Shown here: positions 28,806 to 38,195 of the stretch, piece after piece
Layout of the letters: the number at the start of each line of letters is the position of its first letter
How positions within the stretch are numbered: position 1 is the first letter of the stretch
Origin: Yersinia hibernica
Lineage (GTDB): Bacteria; Pseudomonadota; Gammaproteobacteria; Enterobacterales; Enterobacteriaceae
NCBI RefSeq assembly: GCF_004124235.1
Contig: NZ_CP032487.1
Coordinates: forward strand, 4,650,001-4,714,000
Reading direction: 5' to 3'
DNA length: 64,000 nt
Notes under the pieces: model-generated
What the model saw: only the letters and a program-made list of their open reading frames with translations
The model's database searches: none
What the model was told of the DNA's origin: nothing
Program-made: the position numbers and the translations under genes

Positions 28806-30467
28806 CTACATTGTGGTCCAGAACAGCACCGCGAGTATCTGCGGTGACATTATTCGCAAAAACATCGCCAGCGGATAAACCGTCGCGTAAGACAATGCCG
28901 CCGCACCGCTGGTCGGGTGCAAGCCATTAGCAAAGGCCAGTGCCGGTGGGTCTGTCATTGAACCGGCTAGCATGCCGCATAATGTCAGGTAGTTCATCTT
29001 GACTAACATGCGAGCCAGAATCCCTACGGTCAGTAAAGGTATTCCGGTGATCATCGCCCCGTAACCAATCCACGCCAGCCCATCACCATTAACCAAGGTA
29101 TTGATAAAATCACCGCCAGACTTCAGCCCGACCACTGACAAGAACAATACAATGCCCAGTTCGCGCAGGGCCAAGTTGGCACTCGGCGGCATAAACCAAT
29201 ACAATTTCCCGATGCTGCCAATTCGCCCGAGGATCAGCGCGACGACCAGCGGCCCCCCCGCTAAACCTAAACGCAGAGCGGCCGGGAACCCCGGGATAAA
29301 GAGCGGAATTGACCCTAACAACACCCCCAGACCGACACCGATAAAAACAGGCAACATCTGGACTTGTTGCAGTTTCTGTTGCGCATTACCAACAATGGCA
29401 GATACCGCCTCAATGGCTTCCGGCCGCCCGACCAAATTAAGAATGTCACCGAATTGCAAACTGGCGCTATTACTGGCGACCAGTTCAATACCCGCACGGT
29501 TTAAGCGGGTGATTACCACGTCATACTTTTGTTTAAGATTAAGGTCGCGAATTTTTTTACCCAGTACCGCTTCGTTGGTCACCACCACTCGGGCAGTTTG
29601 CAAGGTCGTACCGGCAGTAGACAAGGTGACATCCACCTCTTCCCCGACCACCAACCGCACTTTCTCCAAGGCCTCACGCTGCCCAACCAAATGCAGGTAG
29701 TCACCCAGTTCAATCACCGTCGCGGACAATGGCACCATCAGCAAGTCACCGCGTTTTAGGCGGGAGCAAACAACATCATCACTGTTGAGTAACGGCACGT
29801 CCTGTACAGACAAGCCATGCAGATTGGGGTTACGAACCGCCACATTCATCGTTTGCAGCAACTCACGGTTCTGGCCGTGACGGCTATCGAACTCTTTTGC
29901 TTCACGATCGACGTTGATTTTAAAGAACAAACGAATCAACCACATCACCAGCAAAATACCGCAAATGCCGAATGGATAGGCCATGGCATAACCCATCCCC
30001 ATTTGGCTGACCAGTTGTGGTGGCGAGCCTAAATCAGTGAGGATTTGCTGTGCTGCCCCGAGCGCCGGGGTGTTGGTGACTGCACCGGAAAACACGCCCA
30101 AGATGATAGGCAGCGGTACGGCAAACAATTTATGGATAATGGCGGTCACTAGCCCGCCAACAATCACCATCAGGATAGCAAAGCAGTTAAGCCGCAACCC
30201 CGACACCCGCAGTGAGGAGAAGAACCCCGGGCCGACCTGAATACCGATGGTGTAAACAAACAGGATAAGACCAAATTCCTGAATGAAGTGCAGCATGTCG
30301 CCATTGAGCACCAATTGGTAAGTTTGTGCAAAATGGCCCACGATAATGCCGCCAAATAACACCCCGCCGATACCTAACCCCACACCATAGACTTTCCAAT
30401 TACCGATCCATAACCCCAATACGGCGACCAGCGCCAACATACTGACGGTAAGGGCGATAGCACTCAT
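28806..30467 (-). CDS. yidE: YidE, putative AspT/YidE/YbjL-family transporter
   Basis: A 553-aa inner-membrane protein with two blocks of hydrophobic helices (about 1-185 and 370-553) flanking two cytoplasmic TrkA-C (RCK_C) domains (about 190-360). This is the AspT/YidE/YbjL duplication layout and the exact length of E. coli YidE. It is probably an antiporter of carboxylates or amino acids; the substrate is not established. It follows ibpB on the same strand, as in E. coli. Confidence 0.92.
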   Translation of the reverse strand: MSAIALTVSMLALVAVLGLWIGNWKVYGVGLGIGGVLFGGIIVGHFAQTYQLVLNGDMLHFIQEFGLILFVYTIGIQVGPGFFSSLRVSGLRLNCFAILMVIVGGLVTAIIHKLFAVPLPIILGVFSGAVTNTPALGAAQQILTDLGSPPQLVSQMGMGYAMAYPFGICGILLVMWLIRLFFKINVDREAKEFDSRHGQNRELLQTMNVAVRNPNLHGLSVQDVPLLNSDDVVCSRLKRGDLLMVPLSATVIELGDYLHLVGQREALEKVRLVVGEEVDVTLSTAGTTLQTARVVVTNEAVLGKKIRDLNLKQKYDVVITRLNRAGIELVASNSASLQFGDILNLVGRPEAIEAVSAIVGNAQQKLQQVQMLPVFIGVGLGVLLGSIPLFIPGFPAALRLGLAGGPLVVALILGRIGSIGKLYWFMPPSANLALRELGIVLFLSVVGLKSGGDFINTLVNGDGLAWIGYGAMITGIPLLTVGILARMLVKMNYLTLCGMLAGSMTDPPALAFANGLHPTSGAAALSYATVYPLAMFLRIMSPQILAVLFWTTM

Positions 30468-30697
30468 AAATCACTTCCTTGCCTAAGTTTAAAAATGGGT
30501 CGGCCATGTGGGATGTCATTTCGGTCTTACATGGCCTTAAATTCTTACAATTAGTAAGGATTCTGTCAGAAGGGGGGGCTGTTGACTGTGGGATGCGCCA
30601 CAAAATGCACCGGAGAGTGGGTAATCTCTCCGGTGAAAAAATAAACACGGAAAAGCTTAATGCTGAAAGGACAAAACAAGGAGAGGGGTAACTGTTA

Positions 30698-30722
30698 CCG
30701 GCACCTCAGGCAGAGGTGCCGG
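30698..30722 (-). terminator. Hairpin after ibpB
   Basis: CCGGCACCTC (30698-30707) and GAGGTGCCGG (30713-30722) form a 10-bp stem 9 nt past the ibpB stop; no U-tract follows on the minus strand, so it may be a processing or stability element. Confidence 0.55.
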
Positions 30723-30731
30723 TCATCATAA

Positions 30732-31205
30732 TTACTGCTGTTCAGTTTGCTCAGTTGTCACCGGGCTATCTAATACCTGGCGCTCTTGCGGTGCCGCATT
30801 GCCAATGCTTATACGCTGTGGTTGCAGCGCTTCTGGCACTTGGCGCAACAAATCAATGTGCAGCAAACCATTTTCAAATTGAGCATTATCAACATTCAGA
30901 TGCTCTGCCAAAGTAAAGGTCAATGAGAACTCTTTACGCACCAATCCTTGATGCAGGTATTCAACCTGTTTTTCAGTTGGTGCTGGCTTACCGCGCACAG
31001 TCAAACGCGGGCCTTCCACTTCAATATCCAGTTCGCTCTGTTTAAAACCGGCCAATGCCAGTGAGATACGATAGTGGTTATCGTCAGTTTTCTCAATATT
31101 GTAGGGTGGGAACCCCTGAGAATCCTGACCGCCCTGCATTGAACTGGCTAATTTATCAAAACCAATCCACTGACGAAGCAACGGTGACAAATCATAATTA
31201 CGCAT
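30732..31205 (-). CDS. ibpB: Small heat shock protein IbpB
   Basis: A 157-aa alpha-crystallin-type holdase that binds aggregating proteins together with IbpA and hands them to DnaK/ClpB. The start at 31205 ([19 protein letters not shown]) is set by AAGGAG 8 nt upstream; an ATG at 31211 lies too close to it. The alpha-crystallin core runs about 35-125. A Gln/Thr/Glu-rich C-terminal tail makes it longer than the 142-aa E. coli protein. The leader has CGCTT near the ribosome site, compatible with a ROSE-type thermometer. Confidence 0.94.
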   Translation of the reverse strand: MRNYDLSPLLRQWIGFDKLASSMQGGQDSQGFPPYNIEKTDDNHYRISLALAGFKQSELDIEVEGPRLTVRGKPAPTEKQVEYLHQGLVRKEFSLTFTLAEHLNVDNAQFENGLLHIDLLRQVPEALQPQRISIGNAAPQERQVLDSPVTTEQTEQQ

Positions 31206-31390
31206 AAACATAACTCCTTCTTTGAAGCGAGATAAGATAATAATCAGTCACGAATTAGCGATATAAAAAAATCTAACGCAAAATACTGGCGTTATATTAT
31301 TTCCCACTATCAATCCGTGACCGGTTAGCCCCCGATTACGGCAGGCCGAACTTCTTTAAATAATGTAATTCACTCACATTATTAAGCAGA

Positions 31391-31804
31391 TTACTTAATT
31401 TCAATACGCCGTGGTTTTAAACTCTCTGGTACTAATCGCTCAAGATCGATATATAACAAGCCATTGACCAGGTTGGCACCTTTAATTTTAATGTGCTCAG
31501 CCAGCTGGAATTTACGCTCGAAGTTTCGTTCAGCGATACCTTGATACAAATAGGTTCGTTGCGCAGGTTCACTGGCATGAGAACCGCGAATAATCAACAA
31601 GTTACCTTGTGTGACAATATCCAGTTCCTGCTCTGAAAAGCCTGCCACCGCGATGGCGATGCGGTAGTTATTTTCGTCAACTAACTCGACGTTATAAGGA
31701 GGATAACCGCCATTACCTTGGTTCTGGCCGGATTCTAATAGATTGAACAGCCGGTCGAAACCGATAGCTGAACGATACAATGGTGCAAGCTCGGAATTAC
31801 GCAT
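31391..31804 (-). CDS. ibpA: Small heat shock protein IbpA
   Basis: A 137-aa alpha-crystallin-domain chaperone, same length as in E. coli, partner of IbpB on inclusion bodies. Conserved core FSEQELDI...LLIIRG and the C-terminal IEI-type anchor (RRIEIK) are present. AGGAGG lies 8 nt before ATG. Transcription is from a sigma-32 type promoter at 31924-31951. Confidence 0.95.
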   Translation of the reverse strand: MRNSELAPLYRSAIGFDRLFNLLESGQNQGNGGYPPYNVELVDENNYRIAIAVAGFSEQELDIVTQGNLLIIRGSHASEPAQRTYLYQGIAERNFERKFQLAEHIKIKGANLVNGLLYIDLERLVPESLKPRRIEIK

Positions 31805-31915
31805 AAAAACTGCCTCCTAAATATATTAGCAAGGGTATTATCATATTTTTCATTAAGCTTTCCATTCTGGACAAGCCCCCGGTCTGAATACCCTATCGGC
31901 GTATTCTCTCTGACC
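31805..31915 (-). promoter_or_regulatory. Probable ROSE RNA thermometer in the ibpA 5' leader
   Basis: The about 110-nt leader has TTGCT (complement of 31828-31832) 9 nt before the AGGAGG ribosome site (complement of 31813-31818). This is the U(U/C)GCU-anti-Shine-Dalgarno arrangement of ROSE elements, known to control ibpA in enterics. Confidence 0.65.
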
Positions 31916-31923
31916 TGATAATA

Positions 31924-31951
31924 AAGTGGGGCTGGTCTTTTTCTTTTCAAG
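31924..31951 (-). promoter_or_regulatory. Sigma-32 promoter of ibpA
   Basis: On the minus strand CTTGAA (-35) is followed after 14 nt by CCCCACTT (-10), matching the heat-shock consensus (CTTGAAA, 13-15 nt, CCCCAT). Confidence 0.8.
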
Positions 31952-32176
31952 AGTAAAATCAAAAAAAATTCACAAGAAAAATCCCAATCAGACCTTTATT
32001 AATCTTATTATTCGATAAATGCGCTGCTATAACTTACACTTAGGCCAAGTTGCACCACAAGATGGAATCTTTGACCATAAGAACTGTCTGTAAGATGGTG
32101 TGAAAATCATGTCAAAACCTGACACTGATAGCGGGTTAATTGTCATTCACCGGTATGATGAGATCTGAATAAAACA

Positions 32177-32515
32177 ATGAAAAATACAGTTATCCCTTTT
32201 GTTACCGGCTGTTCGCTGCTTTTGTCCGGCGGCTGCTCCAGTATTATGACCCACACCAGCAGCAGCCAGGGCTATTACTCTGGGACCGCTGCCAATGTGG
32301 CGATGCTCAAAGATGATGATACCGGTTGGGCACTGCGGCCGCTGCTTGCCGTGGATTTGCCATTCTCCGCGGTAATGGACACTTTGTTGCTGCCTTATGA
32401 TTACTTACGCTCGGACAGCGAAGATAAAGTTACCAGTTCCCCACGCGAGCGTATCCGCCAGTCCGAAGCACAAAACCCGCCAGCTTCCTCTCCTGTTGAT
32501 ACGTCAATACAATGA
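32177..32515 (+). CDS. yidQ: YidQ, YceK/YidQ-family lipoprotein
   Basis: A 112-aa predicted lipoprotein (lipobox LSGGC, acylated Cys20). The family block GYYSGTAANVAM followed by DLPFSAVMDTLLLPYDYLRS is clear. Its function is unknown. The E. coli order ibpA-yidQ-yidR is kept; the stop lies 1 nt from the convergent yidR end. Confidence 0.87.
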   Translation: MKNTVIPFVTGCSLLLSGGCSSIMTHTSSSQGYYSGTAANVAMLKDDDTGWALRPLLAVDLPFSAVMDTLLLPYDYLRSDSEDKVTSSPRERIRQSEAQNPPASSPVDTSIQ

Positions 32516-32516
32516 G

Positions 32517-33800
32517 TTAGCCTGCATTTGTAGTAAAGATTTGAGCTAACCCGTCAATTTCCCGCATAAAGGCCACTTTAGCGCCATCCGGCGAAAACAC
32601 CACCGCATCCGCCAGAGGGGCGACGGCACTGCGGGCGGTCAATCGCTGCAACTGGCCGGTGGTACTATCACACTGCATCACACTGTTATCACAAACAAAT
32701 GCCAAGCTGTGCCCCTGTGGGTGCCAACTAAATGCTGACTGAATACCCCACTCACTGGCGGTCAATTGCCGCGGTTCTCCACCATTCGGTGAAACCAGCC
32801 ACAGCTGCACCACGCCATTATCATCTTGCATTAAACAAGCAATGGCACGGCCATCAGGTGAGGTGCGCAACCAATGCCGCGGGCTGGTCGCAAGGCCGGG
32901 AAAACGCCGCCCAGCCGTGAAGGTTAGCCGCCGTTGGCTGACACCCGCGGGTGGTGCGGGCAATGTGGTCTGAGTGCCCTCCAGTGGCTCGGCCCCTGCA
33001 TGAGCATAATCCCGGTCATACTCTGGTAAATCAACAAGATAAATCTCTGGGACTTTCTCACCTTGTGCCGAAAGGGTGTCGCCAATAAATGCCAGTGCCC
33101 AGCGCTGGCGAGTGCCGTCAGCTTTCAAATAGCCCTGAGAACCCACCCACCCTTCTTCATAAGCACGATTTATTTGGTCACTGCCCGCTTGTGGCGTGGG
33201 GGTGGTACGGGTCACTAGTACACAAAAATGGCTGCCATCATATTCACGTGGATGTTGCTTCGGCGGGTTAACACCATGCAGAGGCAGAGCTACGCCAACA
33301 TTGCGGCAATCCAACGCGGGATCTTGCTCATGCAACACATGGTCATTATAGGTAAAACTTAGGCGGCTGCCGTCGGGGCTGAAAACATGCACATGAGTGC
33401 CACCGCGCAGTGCGCCGGGAGTGTATGGTGCCGTGATATCCATGGCATCCAGTGTTACCGCCAGTTCCCTGTCCGGTTCCGAGACAATAACACCTCGCCG
33501 ATGATGGAAATCATAATGCCAGTGACTATCAGGGTGTTCCGGGCCATGGATAAACACATAACGCGCCGGCTGGTCAGGGCTTACCGTGACCACGCCAACA
33601 TGCGCACCATGTTGAGCACGATAAATAACCTCAATAGCACCGGTGATACAATTAACCCGCTCAATCGTTAACCCACTAAATGTGCTGCCATTAGGCCGCA
33701 CATCATAGGCCAGCCATTGGCTATCCGCAGTCCACACATTGATATTAGTGAGCTGATGCCCTCTGGGATCAAAAGTGAGTTGCTGCTCCTGTAAGGTCAT
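32517..33800 (-). CDS. yidR: YidR, DUF3748 beta-propeller-like protein
   Basis: A 427-aa protein with repeated TolB/PD40-like blades (SPDGRAIACLM, HPQGHSLAFVCD, SPDGAKVAFMRE), matching E. coli YidR in neighbourhood and approximate length. No signal peptide is visible. Function unknown. Confidence 0.85.
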   Translation of the reverse strand: MTLQEQQLTFDPRGHQLTNINVWTADSQWLAYDVRPNGSTFSGLTIERVNCITGAIEVIYRAQHGAHVGVVTVSPDQPARYVFIHGPEHPDSHWHYDFHHRRGVIVSEPDRELAVTLDAMDITAPYTPGALRGGTHVHVFSPDGSRLSFTYNDHVLHEQDPALDCRNVGVALPLHGVNPPKQHPREYDGSHFCVLVTRTTPTPQAGSDQINRAYEEGWVGSQGYLKADGTRQRWALAFIGDTLSAQGEKVPEIYLVDLPEYDRDYAHAGAEPLEGTQTTLPAPPAGVSQRRLTFTAGRRFPGLATSPRHWLRTSPDGRAIACLMQDDNGVVQLWLVSPNGGEPRQLTASEWGIQSAFSWHPQGHSLAFVCDNSVMQCDSTTGQLQRLTARSAVAPLADAVVFSPDGAKVAFMREIDGLAQIFTTNAG

Positions 33801-33953
33801 GCTGGCTCCGGTCGGGATAACGCTGGCTATGATTCATTACTGTGAATTATATCATCCTAACTTCTTATTACTGTAAAACCACGCAGTAATAAATCATGGC
33901 GCTTTAGAAAAAAAAGTCTAATATGGATTTTTTATTCTAAATAAAAGTTTCCT

Positions 33954-34565
33954 ATGCTTAGCCGATACCAGCCCATCGCCGATGCGATAGCCACACTTTT
34001 CTCACCTTATGCGGAAGTTGCCCTCCACGATTTAGCCTGCCAAAAGCTAGTTTATATCGCGAATAACTATTCACAGCGGGAATTGGGGGAAGACTCCAAC
34101 CTAAGTGACCTGCAATTTGATCAGCATTCACAGGTGATTGGCCCTTACCAAAAGCGCAACTGGGATGGTCGCCAACTGCGCTCCATCAGCGCCGTGCTGC
34201 GCGATGACCATCAGCAACCTGTCGGGCTACTGTGTATCAATCTGGACATTACCGTCTTTGAAAATGCCAAAGCGGCACTGGATATATTCTTATCTGGCCA
34301 TCAACTACAGCCGCAGCCAGAAGTCCTGTTCCAAGACGATTGGCAGGAGCGAATCAACACCTACACTCACCACTGGCTGCAACAGCAACAGCTCACACTG
34401 GCAACACTGAGCAATATTGATCGCCGAAAATTGATTGAAGCGCTCTATCAGCAGGGAGCATTTAACGGCAAAAATGCCGCGGGTTATGTTGCCAAGATCC
34501 TTAACATTGGCCGCGCCACTGTTTACAACCAATTGAAAAATATCAAAAACAACTATAACCAATAG
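33954..34565 (+). CDS. YheO/DauR-like PAS-HTH transcriptional regulator
   Basis: A 203-aa regulator with an N-terminal YheO-type PAS domain (about 1-110, VGLLCINLDI at its end) and a C-terminal helix-turn-helix (about 160-200, RKLIEALYQQGAFNGKNAAG then LNIGRATVYNQLK). DauR of Pseudomonas, controlling D-arginine catabolism, belongs to this family. No clear ribosome site precedes ATG 33954. It lies upstream of, and co-directional with, the two enzyme genes, so local control is likely. Confidence 0.82.
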   Translation: MLSRYQPIADAIATLFSPYAEVALHDLACQKLVYIANNYSQRELGEDSNLSDLQFDQHSQVIGPYQKRNWDGRQLRSISAVLRDDHQQPVGLLCINLDITVFENAKAALDIFLSGHQLQPQPEVLFQDDWQERINTYTHHWLQQQQLTLATLSNIDRRKLIEALYQQGAFNGKNAAGYVAKILNIGRATVYNQLKNIKNNYNQ

Positions 34566-34699
34566 ATCTCGAGTGACAGGTGAGCGGCCGCTGAATGAAC
34601 TTAGCGAATTGAGATAATTCAATAAGTTGAGTGAATGATGGCAGCCAACAATCCTGCGACTTGAAAAATAACCGGTATAAAAAATTCAAAGGAACCGAT

Positions 34700-35659
34700 A
34701 TGAATACCTTATTTGATGCTATTAAAGAAGCCCACCAAGTACTACGCCCGCAAGTGAGAGTGACGCCACTGGAATATAGCCCATTACTGTCCCAGCACAG
34801 CGGTTGTGAAATTTATCTCAAATGTGAGCATCTACAGCACACCGGTTCCTTTAAATTTCGTGGAGCCAGTAACAAACTGCGTTTATTAACTGACGAACAG
34901 CGCCAACGTGGTGTTATCACCGCCTCGACGGGCAATCATGGGCAAGCCATGGCGCTGGCAGGGAAACTGGCCGGGGTCAAATCCACTATTTATGCACCTG
35001 AGCAAGCTGCAGCCATAAAATTAGACGTGATTCGCGCGCTGGGTGGCGAAGTGGAACTGATCCCGGGGGATGCATTAAACGCAGAACTGGCAGCTGATCG
35101 CGCCGCACAATTGCAGGGCAAAATCTATATCTCCCCGTATAACGACAGCCAAATTATTGCCGGGCAAGGAACCTGCGGCATGGAGATGGTGGAGCAGCAG
35201 CCGGATCTCGATGCCGTCTTTGTGGCCGTCGGCGGCGGTGGGCTGATCTCCGGGATTGCCACCGTGCTGAAGAAACTCTCTGACAAGACTCAGATTATTG
35301 GTTGCTGGCCAGCGAATGCCACCAGTATGTATACCAGCCTGGAAAACGGGCAAATTCAGGAAGTGGCCGAGCAAGAAACACTGTCTGATGGCACTGCCGG
35401 CGGTGTTGAACCGGGGGCGATAACCTTCTCGCTTTGTCAGCAATTAATCGACCAGAAAGTGTTAGTCAGTGAACCGGAAATCAAAGATGCCATGCGCTTA
35501 ATCGCCCGCACTGACCGCTGGATGATTGAAGGTGCCGCGGGTGTGGCCTTAGCCGCCGCGCTAAAATTGGCTCCCCACTGGCAGGGTAAAAAAGTGGCCG
35601 TCGTGCTGTGTGGGAAAAATATCGTGCTGGAAAAATACTTGGGAGCAGTCAGCAAATGA
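34700..35659 (+). CDS. Threonine/serine dehydratase-like PLP enzyme
   Basis: A 319-aa fold-type-II PLP enzyme. The PLP lysine lies in TGSFKFRGASNK, the substrate loop is ASTGNHGQA and the phosphate-binding loop is GGGGLISG. It lacks the C-terminal ACT domain of biosynthetic IlvA, so it is the catabolic, EutB or hydroxyaspartate-dehydratase type. The start at 34700 follows AAAGGAA. Its stop overlaps the next start (ATGA at 35656). The real substrate (Thr, Ser, hydroxyaspartate or another hydroxy amino acid) cannot be told from sequence. Confidence 0.85.
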   Translation: MNTLFDAIKEAHQVLRPQVRVTPLEYSPLLSQHSGCEIYLKCEHLQHTGSFKFRGASNKLRLLTDEQRQRGVITASTGNHGQAMALAGKLAGVKSTIYAPEQAAAIKLDVIRALGGEVELIPGDALNAELAADRAAQLQGKIYISPYNDSQIIAGQGTCGMEMVEQQPDLDAVFVAVGGGGLISGIATVLKKLSDKTQIIGCWPANATSMYTSLENGQIQEVAEQETLSDGTAGGVEPGAITFSLCQQLIDQKVLVSEPEIKDAMRLIARTDRWMIEGAAGVALAAALKLAPHWQGKKVAVVLCGKNIVLEKYLGAVSK

Positions 35660-36591
35660 TTATTTTGAATAAGCAGCAGATTCTCGACAAGTTCGATGCT
35701 GATGCCGTCACTTTGCTACTTAAAGCAGGGTTTATCGCATTTAGTCAAAAACAAGTGCAAATGCCGCCGGTACAGCATTTGTTGTTTGAGCAAGCAAACG
35801 GTGACTGCTGTATTAAAAGTGGTTATTTGCAGGGCGACAATCACTTTGTGGTGAAAGTCTCAGGCGGTTTTTATAATAATCCTGATCAAGGGCTGGCCAG
35901 TAATCAGGGGCTGATGATGGCGTTTTCGGCCCAAACCGGTGAACCACAAGCCATATTGCTCGATGAGGGCTGGCTAACCGCCCTGCGCACGGCATTGGCC
36001 GGGCGCATTGTCGCCGAACTTTGCGCACCAGCACACATCAGCGCCATGGGTATCGTCGGGACGGGTATGCAAGCGCGGCTGCATCTGATGTATCTGAAAA
36101 GTGTGATTTCCTGCCGCCAGCTATGGGTTTGGGGCCGCAGTGAAACAGCATTAGAGGAATACCGGCAATATGCTGAAGAGGAAGGTTTTGTGGTCAATAC
36201 CACCTTGGATGCGGCGGAGTTAGGCCGTCACTGTCAGTTTATTGTGACCACCACCCCCAGCCGAGAGGCTATTTTACAGGCTGCGGATATTCAGCCCGGC
36301 ACTCATATTACTGCGGTCGGCGCTGATGGTGCAGGTAAACACGAATTAGCCCCAGAACTCGTGGCAAAAGCCGATAAGATATTGGTAGATTCATGGGCGC
36401 AATGTACTGAATTTGGTGAAATTTCATCCGCATTTCAACAGCATATGTTAGCAAACCACAGCTTGACAGAAATAGGCACGGCTTTAGCGCAGAATAGTAC
36501 TTTACGTGAAAATGAACAGCAAATTACCTTGGCAGATTTAACCGGATTAGGAATTCAAGACGTGCAAATAGTAAAAGGAATTCTAGAATAG
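35656..36591 (+). CDS. Ornithine cyclodeaminase / mu-crystallin family dehydrogenase
   Basis: A 311-aa NAD(P)-dependent enzyme of the ornithine cyclodeaminase family, which includes alanine dehydrogenase, iminoarginine reductase DauB, EutC and SbnB. The KVSGGFYNNP block, Rossmann loop GIVGTGMQARLHL and DSWAQCTEFGEI are visible. It is translationally coupled to the dehydratase (4-nt overlap). The reaction is not determinable; see the finding on this cluster. Confidence 0.83.
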   Translation: MIILNKQQILDKFDADAVTLLLKAGFIAFSQKQVQMPPVQHLLFEQANGDCCIKSGYLQGDNHFVVKVSGGFYNNPDQGLASNQGLMMAFSAQTGEPQAILLDEGWLTALRTALAGRIVAELCAPAHISAMGIVGTGMQARLHLMYLKSVISCRQLWVWGRSETALEEYRQYAEEEGFVVNTTLDAAELGRHCQFIVTTTPSREAILQAADIQPGTHITAVGADGAGKHELAPELVAKADKILVDSWAQCTEFGEISSAFQQHMLANHSLTEIGTALAQNSTLRENEQQITLADLTGLGIQDVQIVKGILE

Positions 36592-37522
36592 TTCAGTGAT
36601 TATTATTTTATGGCCGATAAAAGTCATCGGCCCCTTTTAATGGGTGCATGGCCCAATTCAGTTCGGTTATTGGGAGATTTGACCGGTCATTGCTTCACAC
36701 TACCCCACGCCCTACTAGCATATCGCTGACGTTGGCATAACTCACCGGGCTGGAATCGAGCCACCCTAACCACTAAAAATTGAGTCGGCTCATTTGAAAT
36801 CGTCATGTGGGCAAGAATGGATGACTCGCCTATGCTTTCATGACGACGTTAATTTTTGCCCCCTCATCTCCCTCTCTCATTTTTTAATGCTTCTTATGTA
36901 ATAACCTTATTCATATTTGTTACTTTACTCCATTTAATAACAAGTGTGGGATAATTCCTATAGACAAATTATCTCGTCTTTTTTGATATTGTATGAATTT
37001 TCTAGTGACCGAAAAGATTATTCTGATTTATCGATTTGGTTACGATTATATAAATATCTGTGATTACAAAATTATTTGAACTATAACCTCGCCCAACGCC
37101 AATAGATCAGTAATAAACTCCAATTCAACAAGCAAAAAACAGAATAAATAACCATGTGAAATGAAACTTGCGGTTCATTAATCCATAAAGTCACCATTTA
37201 CCAGATAAAAAGATTGCGCATGATTATCCACATGAGAAATGTGTGAAAAAACAATAAAAGTGAGTCTAGCTCACTTTTATATAAGTTTTTGTCGCGCCAA
37301 ATTATCTATCACGCTGGCAAAACGTCTAATCCAGACGTCTGAATTTTACTAATTTTTCTAATCTAAAATAAAAATAAAAACAATCTAATGATGTCCTGTC
37401 AGAACATTATTTATTTTTAATGGATTTTACATGGCTGTTCTCTTCAATAATAACGACGTGTAGTTGGTAGAATTTTATCAACGTATTTCTTCATCTGTGG
37501 TGTTTAAATAAAGGTTATTAAT
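36592..37522 (+). promoter_or_regulatory. 0.93-kb non-coding, A/T-rich region before the fimbrial operon
   Basis: No credible gene lies here. It starts with a terminator (36612-36639). Nearer the fimbrial gene are a 9-bp palindromic hairpin AAAAGTGAG/CTCACTTTT (37256-37264, 37270-37278) and a smaller repeat ACGTCT-N5-AGACGT (37322-37338). Long regulatory leaders are usual for fimbrial operons. I saw no long inverted repeat pair of a fim-type invertible switch. Confidence 0.6.
36612..36639 (+). terminator. Terminator of the dehydratase/cyclodeaminase operon
   Basis: GGCCGAT (36612-36618) pairs with ATCGGCC (36626-36632) followed by CCTTTT, 20 nt past the stop. Confidence 0.75.
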
Positions 37523-38080
37523 ATGTCTAATTTCAAGAAAAGTGCATTGGTTATTGCGTTAGTCTCTTCAGCTTTCATTTCTCAAGCATTTGCTGCGGAT
37601 GAAGGTAATGGCCGCATTCATTTCACTGGCACTGTGATTGATGCGCCTTGTTCTATTGCCCCAGACTCTACTGATATCAACGTAGATATGGGACAAGTTG
37701 CGAATAAAGTATTGGAAACCGGGAATAAATATTCTCAAAACGTCCAGTACAGCATCAATTTACAAGATTGCGATTTAACTGAGCAAACAGCCGGTTCAGT
37801 CACCTACCCAGCACAATCAAAAGTGAGTGTCACATTCGGTGGTGTTTCTGATGCAACTGCTCCTGCATTACTGGCTAACACCGGTAGCGCTGGCGGTGCG
37901 GGTATTCGTCTGATTGATACTAACGGTTCATTGCTGAAAGTCGGCGACACTGGGGCTGATGTTAACCTCGTAACAGGCCCTAACCAAATTGTATTTGCCG
38001 CGCGTGTTGAAGCCACAGGTGCACCAGTTACAACAGGGACAATTGTATCCCAAGCAACTTACGCGCTGAACTATAAGTAA
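37523..38080 (+). CDS. Major fimbrial subunit
   Basis: A 185-aa type-1-like pilin. The signal peptide ends at SQAFA/A (about residue 24). The mature protein has two cysteines (in APCSIAP and QDCDLT) for the pilin disulfide, an N-terminal donor strand region (GRIHFTGTVIDAPC) and the C-terminal beta-zipper ending in YALNYK with the penultimate tyrosine. First gene of a subunit-usher-chaperone-tip cluster; highest expected expression. Confidence 0.9.
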   Translation: MSNFKKSALVIALVSSAFISQAFAADEGNGRIHFTGTVIDAPCSIAPDSTDINVDMGQVANKVLETGNKYSQNVQYSINLQDCDLTEQTAGSVTYPAQSKVSVTFGGVSDATAPALLANTGSAGGAGIRLIDTNGSLLKVGDTGADVNLVTGPNQIVFAARVEATGAPVTTGTIVSQATYALNYK

Positions 38081-38195
38081 TACCTCTTTCTGGTATTGAA
38101 ATAACAGCATCGATAGCCGTTTATTTCTGGCGGTAACTAAAGGGGAGATAGCTCCCCTTTATTAACTCTTTTAGCCATAAGACAGTGATTTATTT

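Noticed and set aside
34564..34591. AGATCT, CTCGAG and GCGGCCGC within 28 bp after the DauR-like gene, resembling a cloning linker
   Set aside because: No other vector-like sequence is present and genes on both sides are intact, so coincidence is the simplest reading; re-sequencing of the junction would settle it.
36650..37522. fim-type invertible promoter switch upstream of the fimbrial operon
   Set aside because: No pair of matching inverted repeats at the right distance and no recombinase gene nearby were seen.
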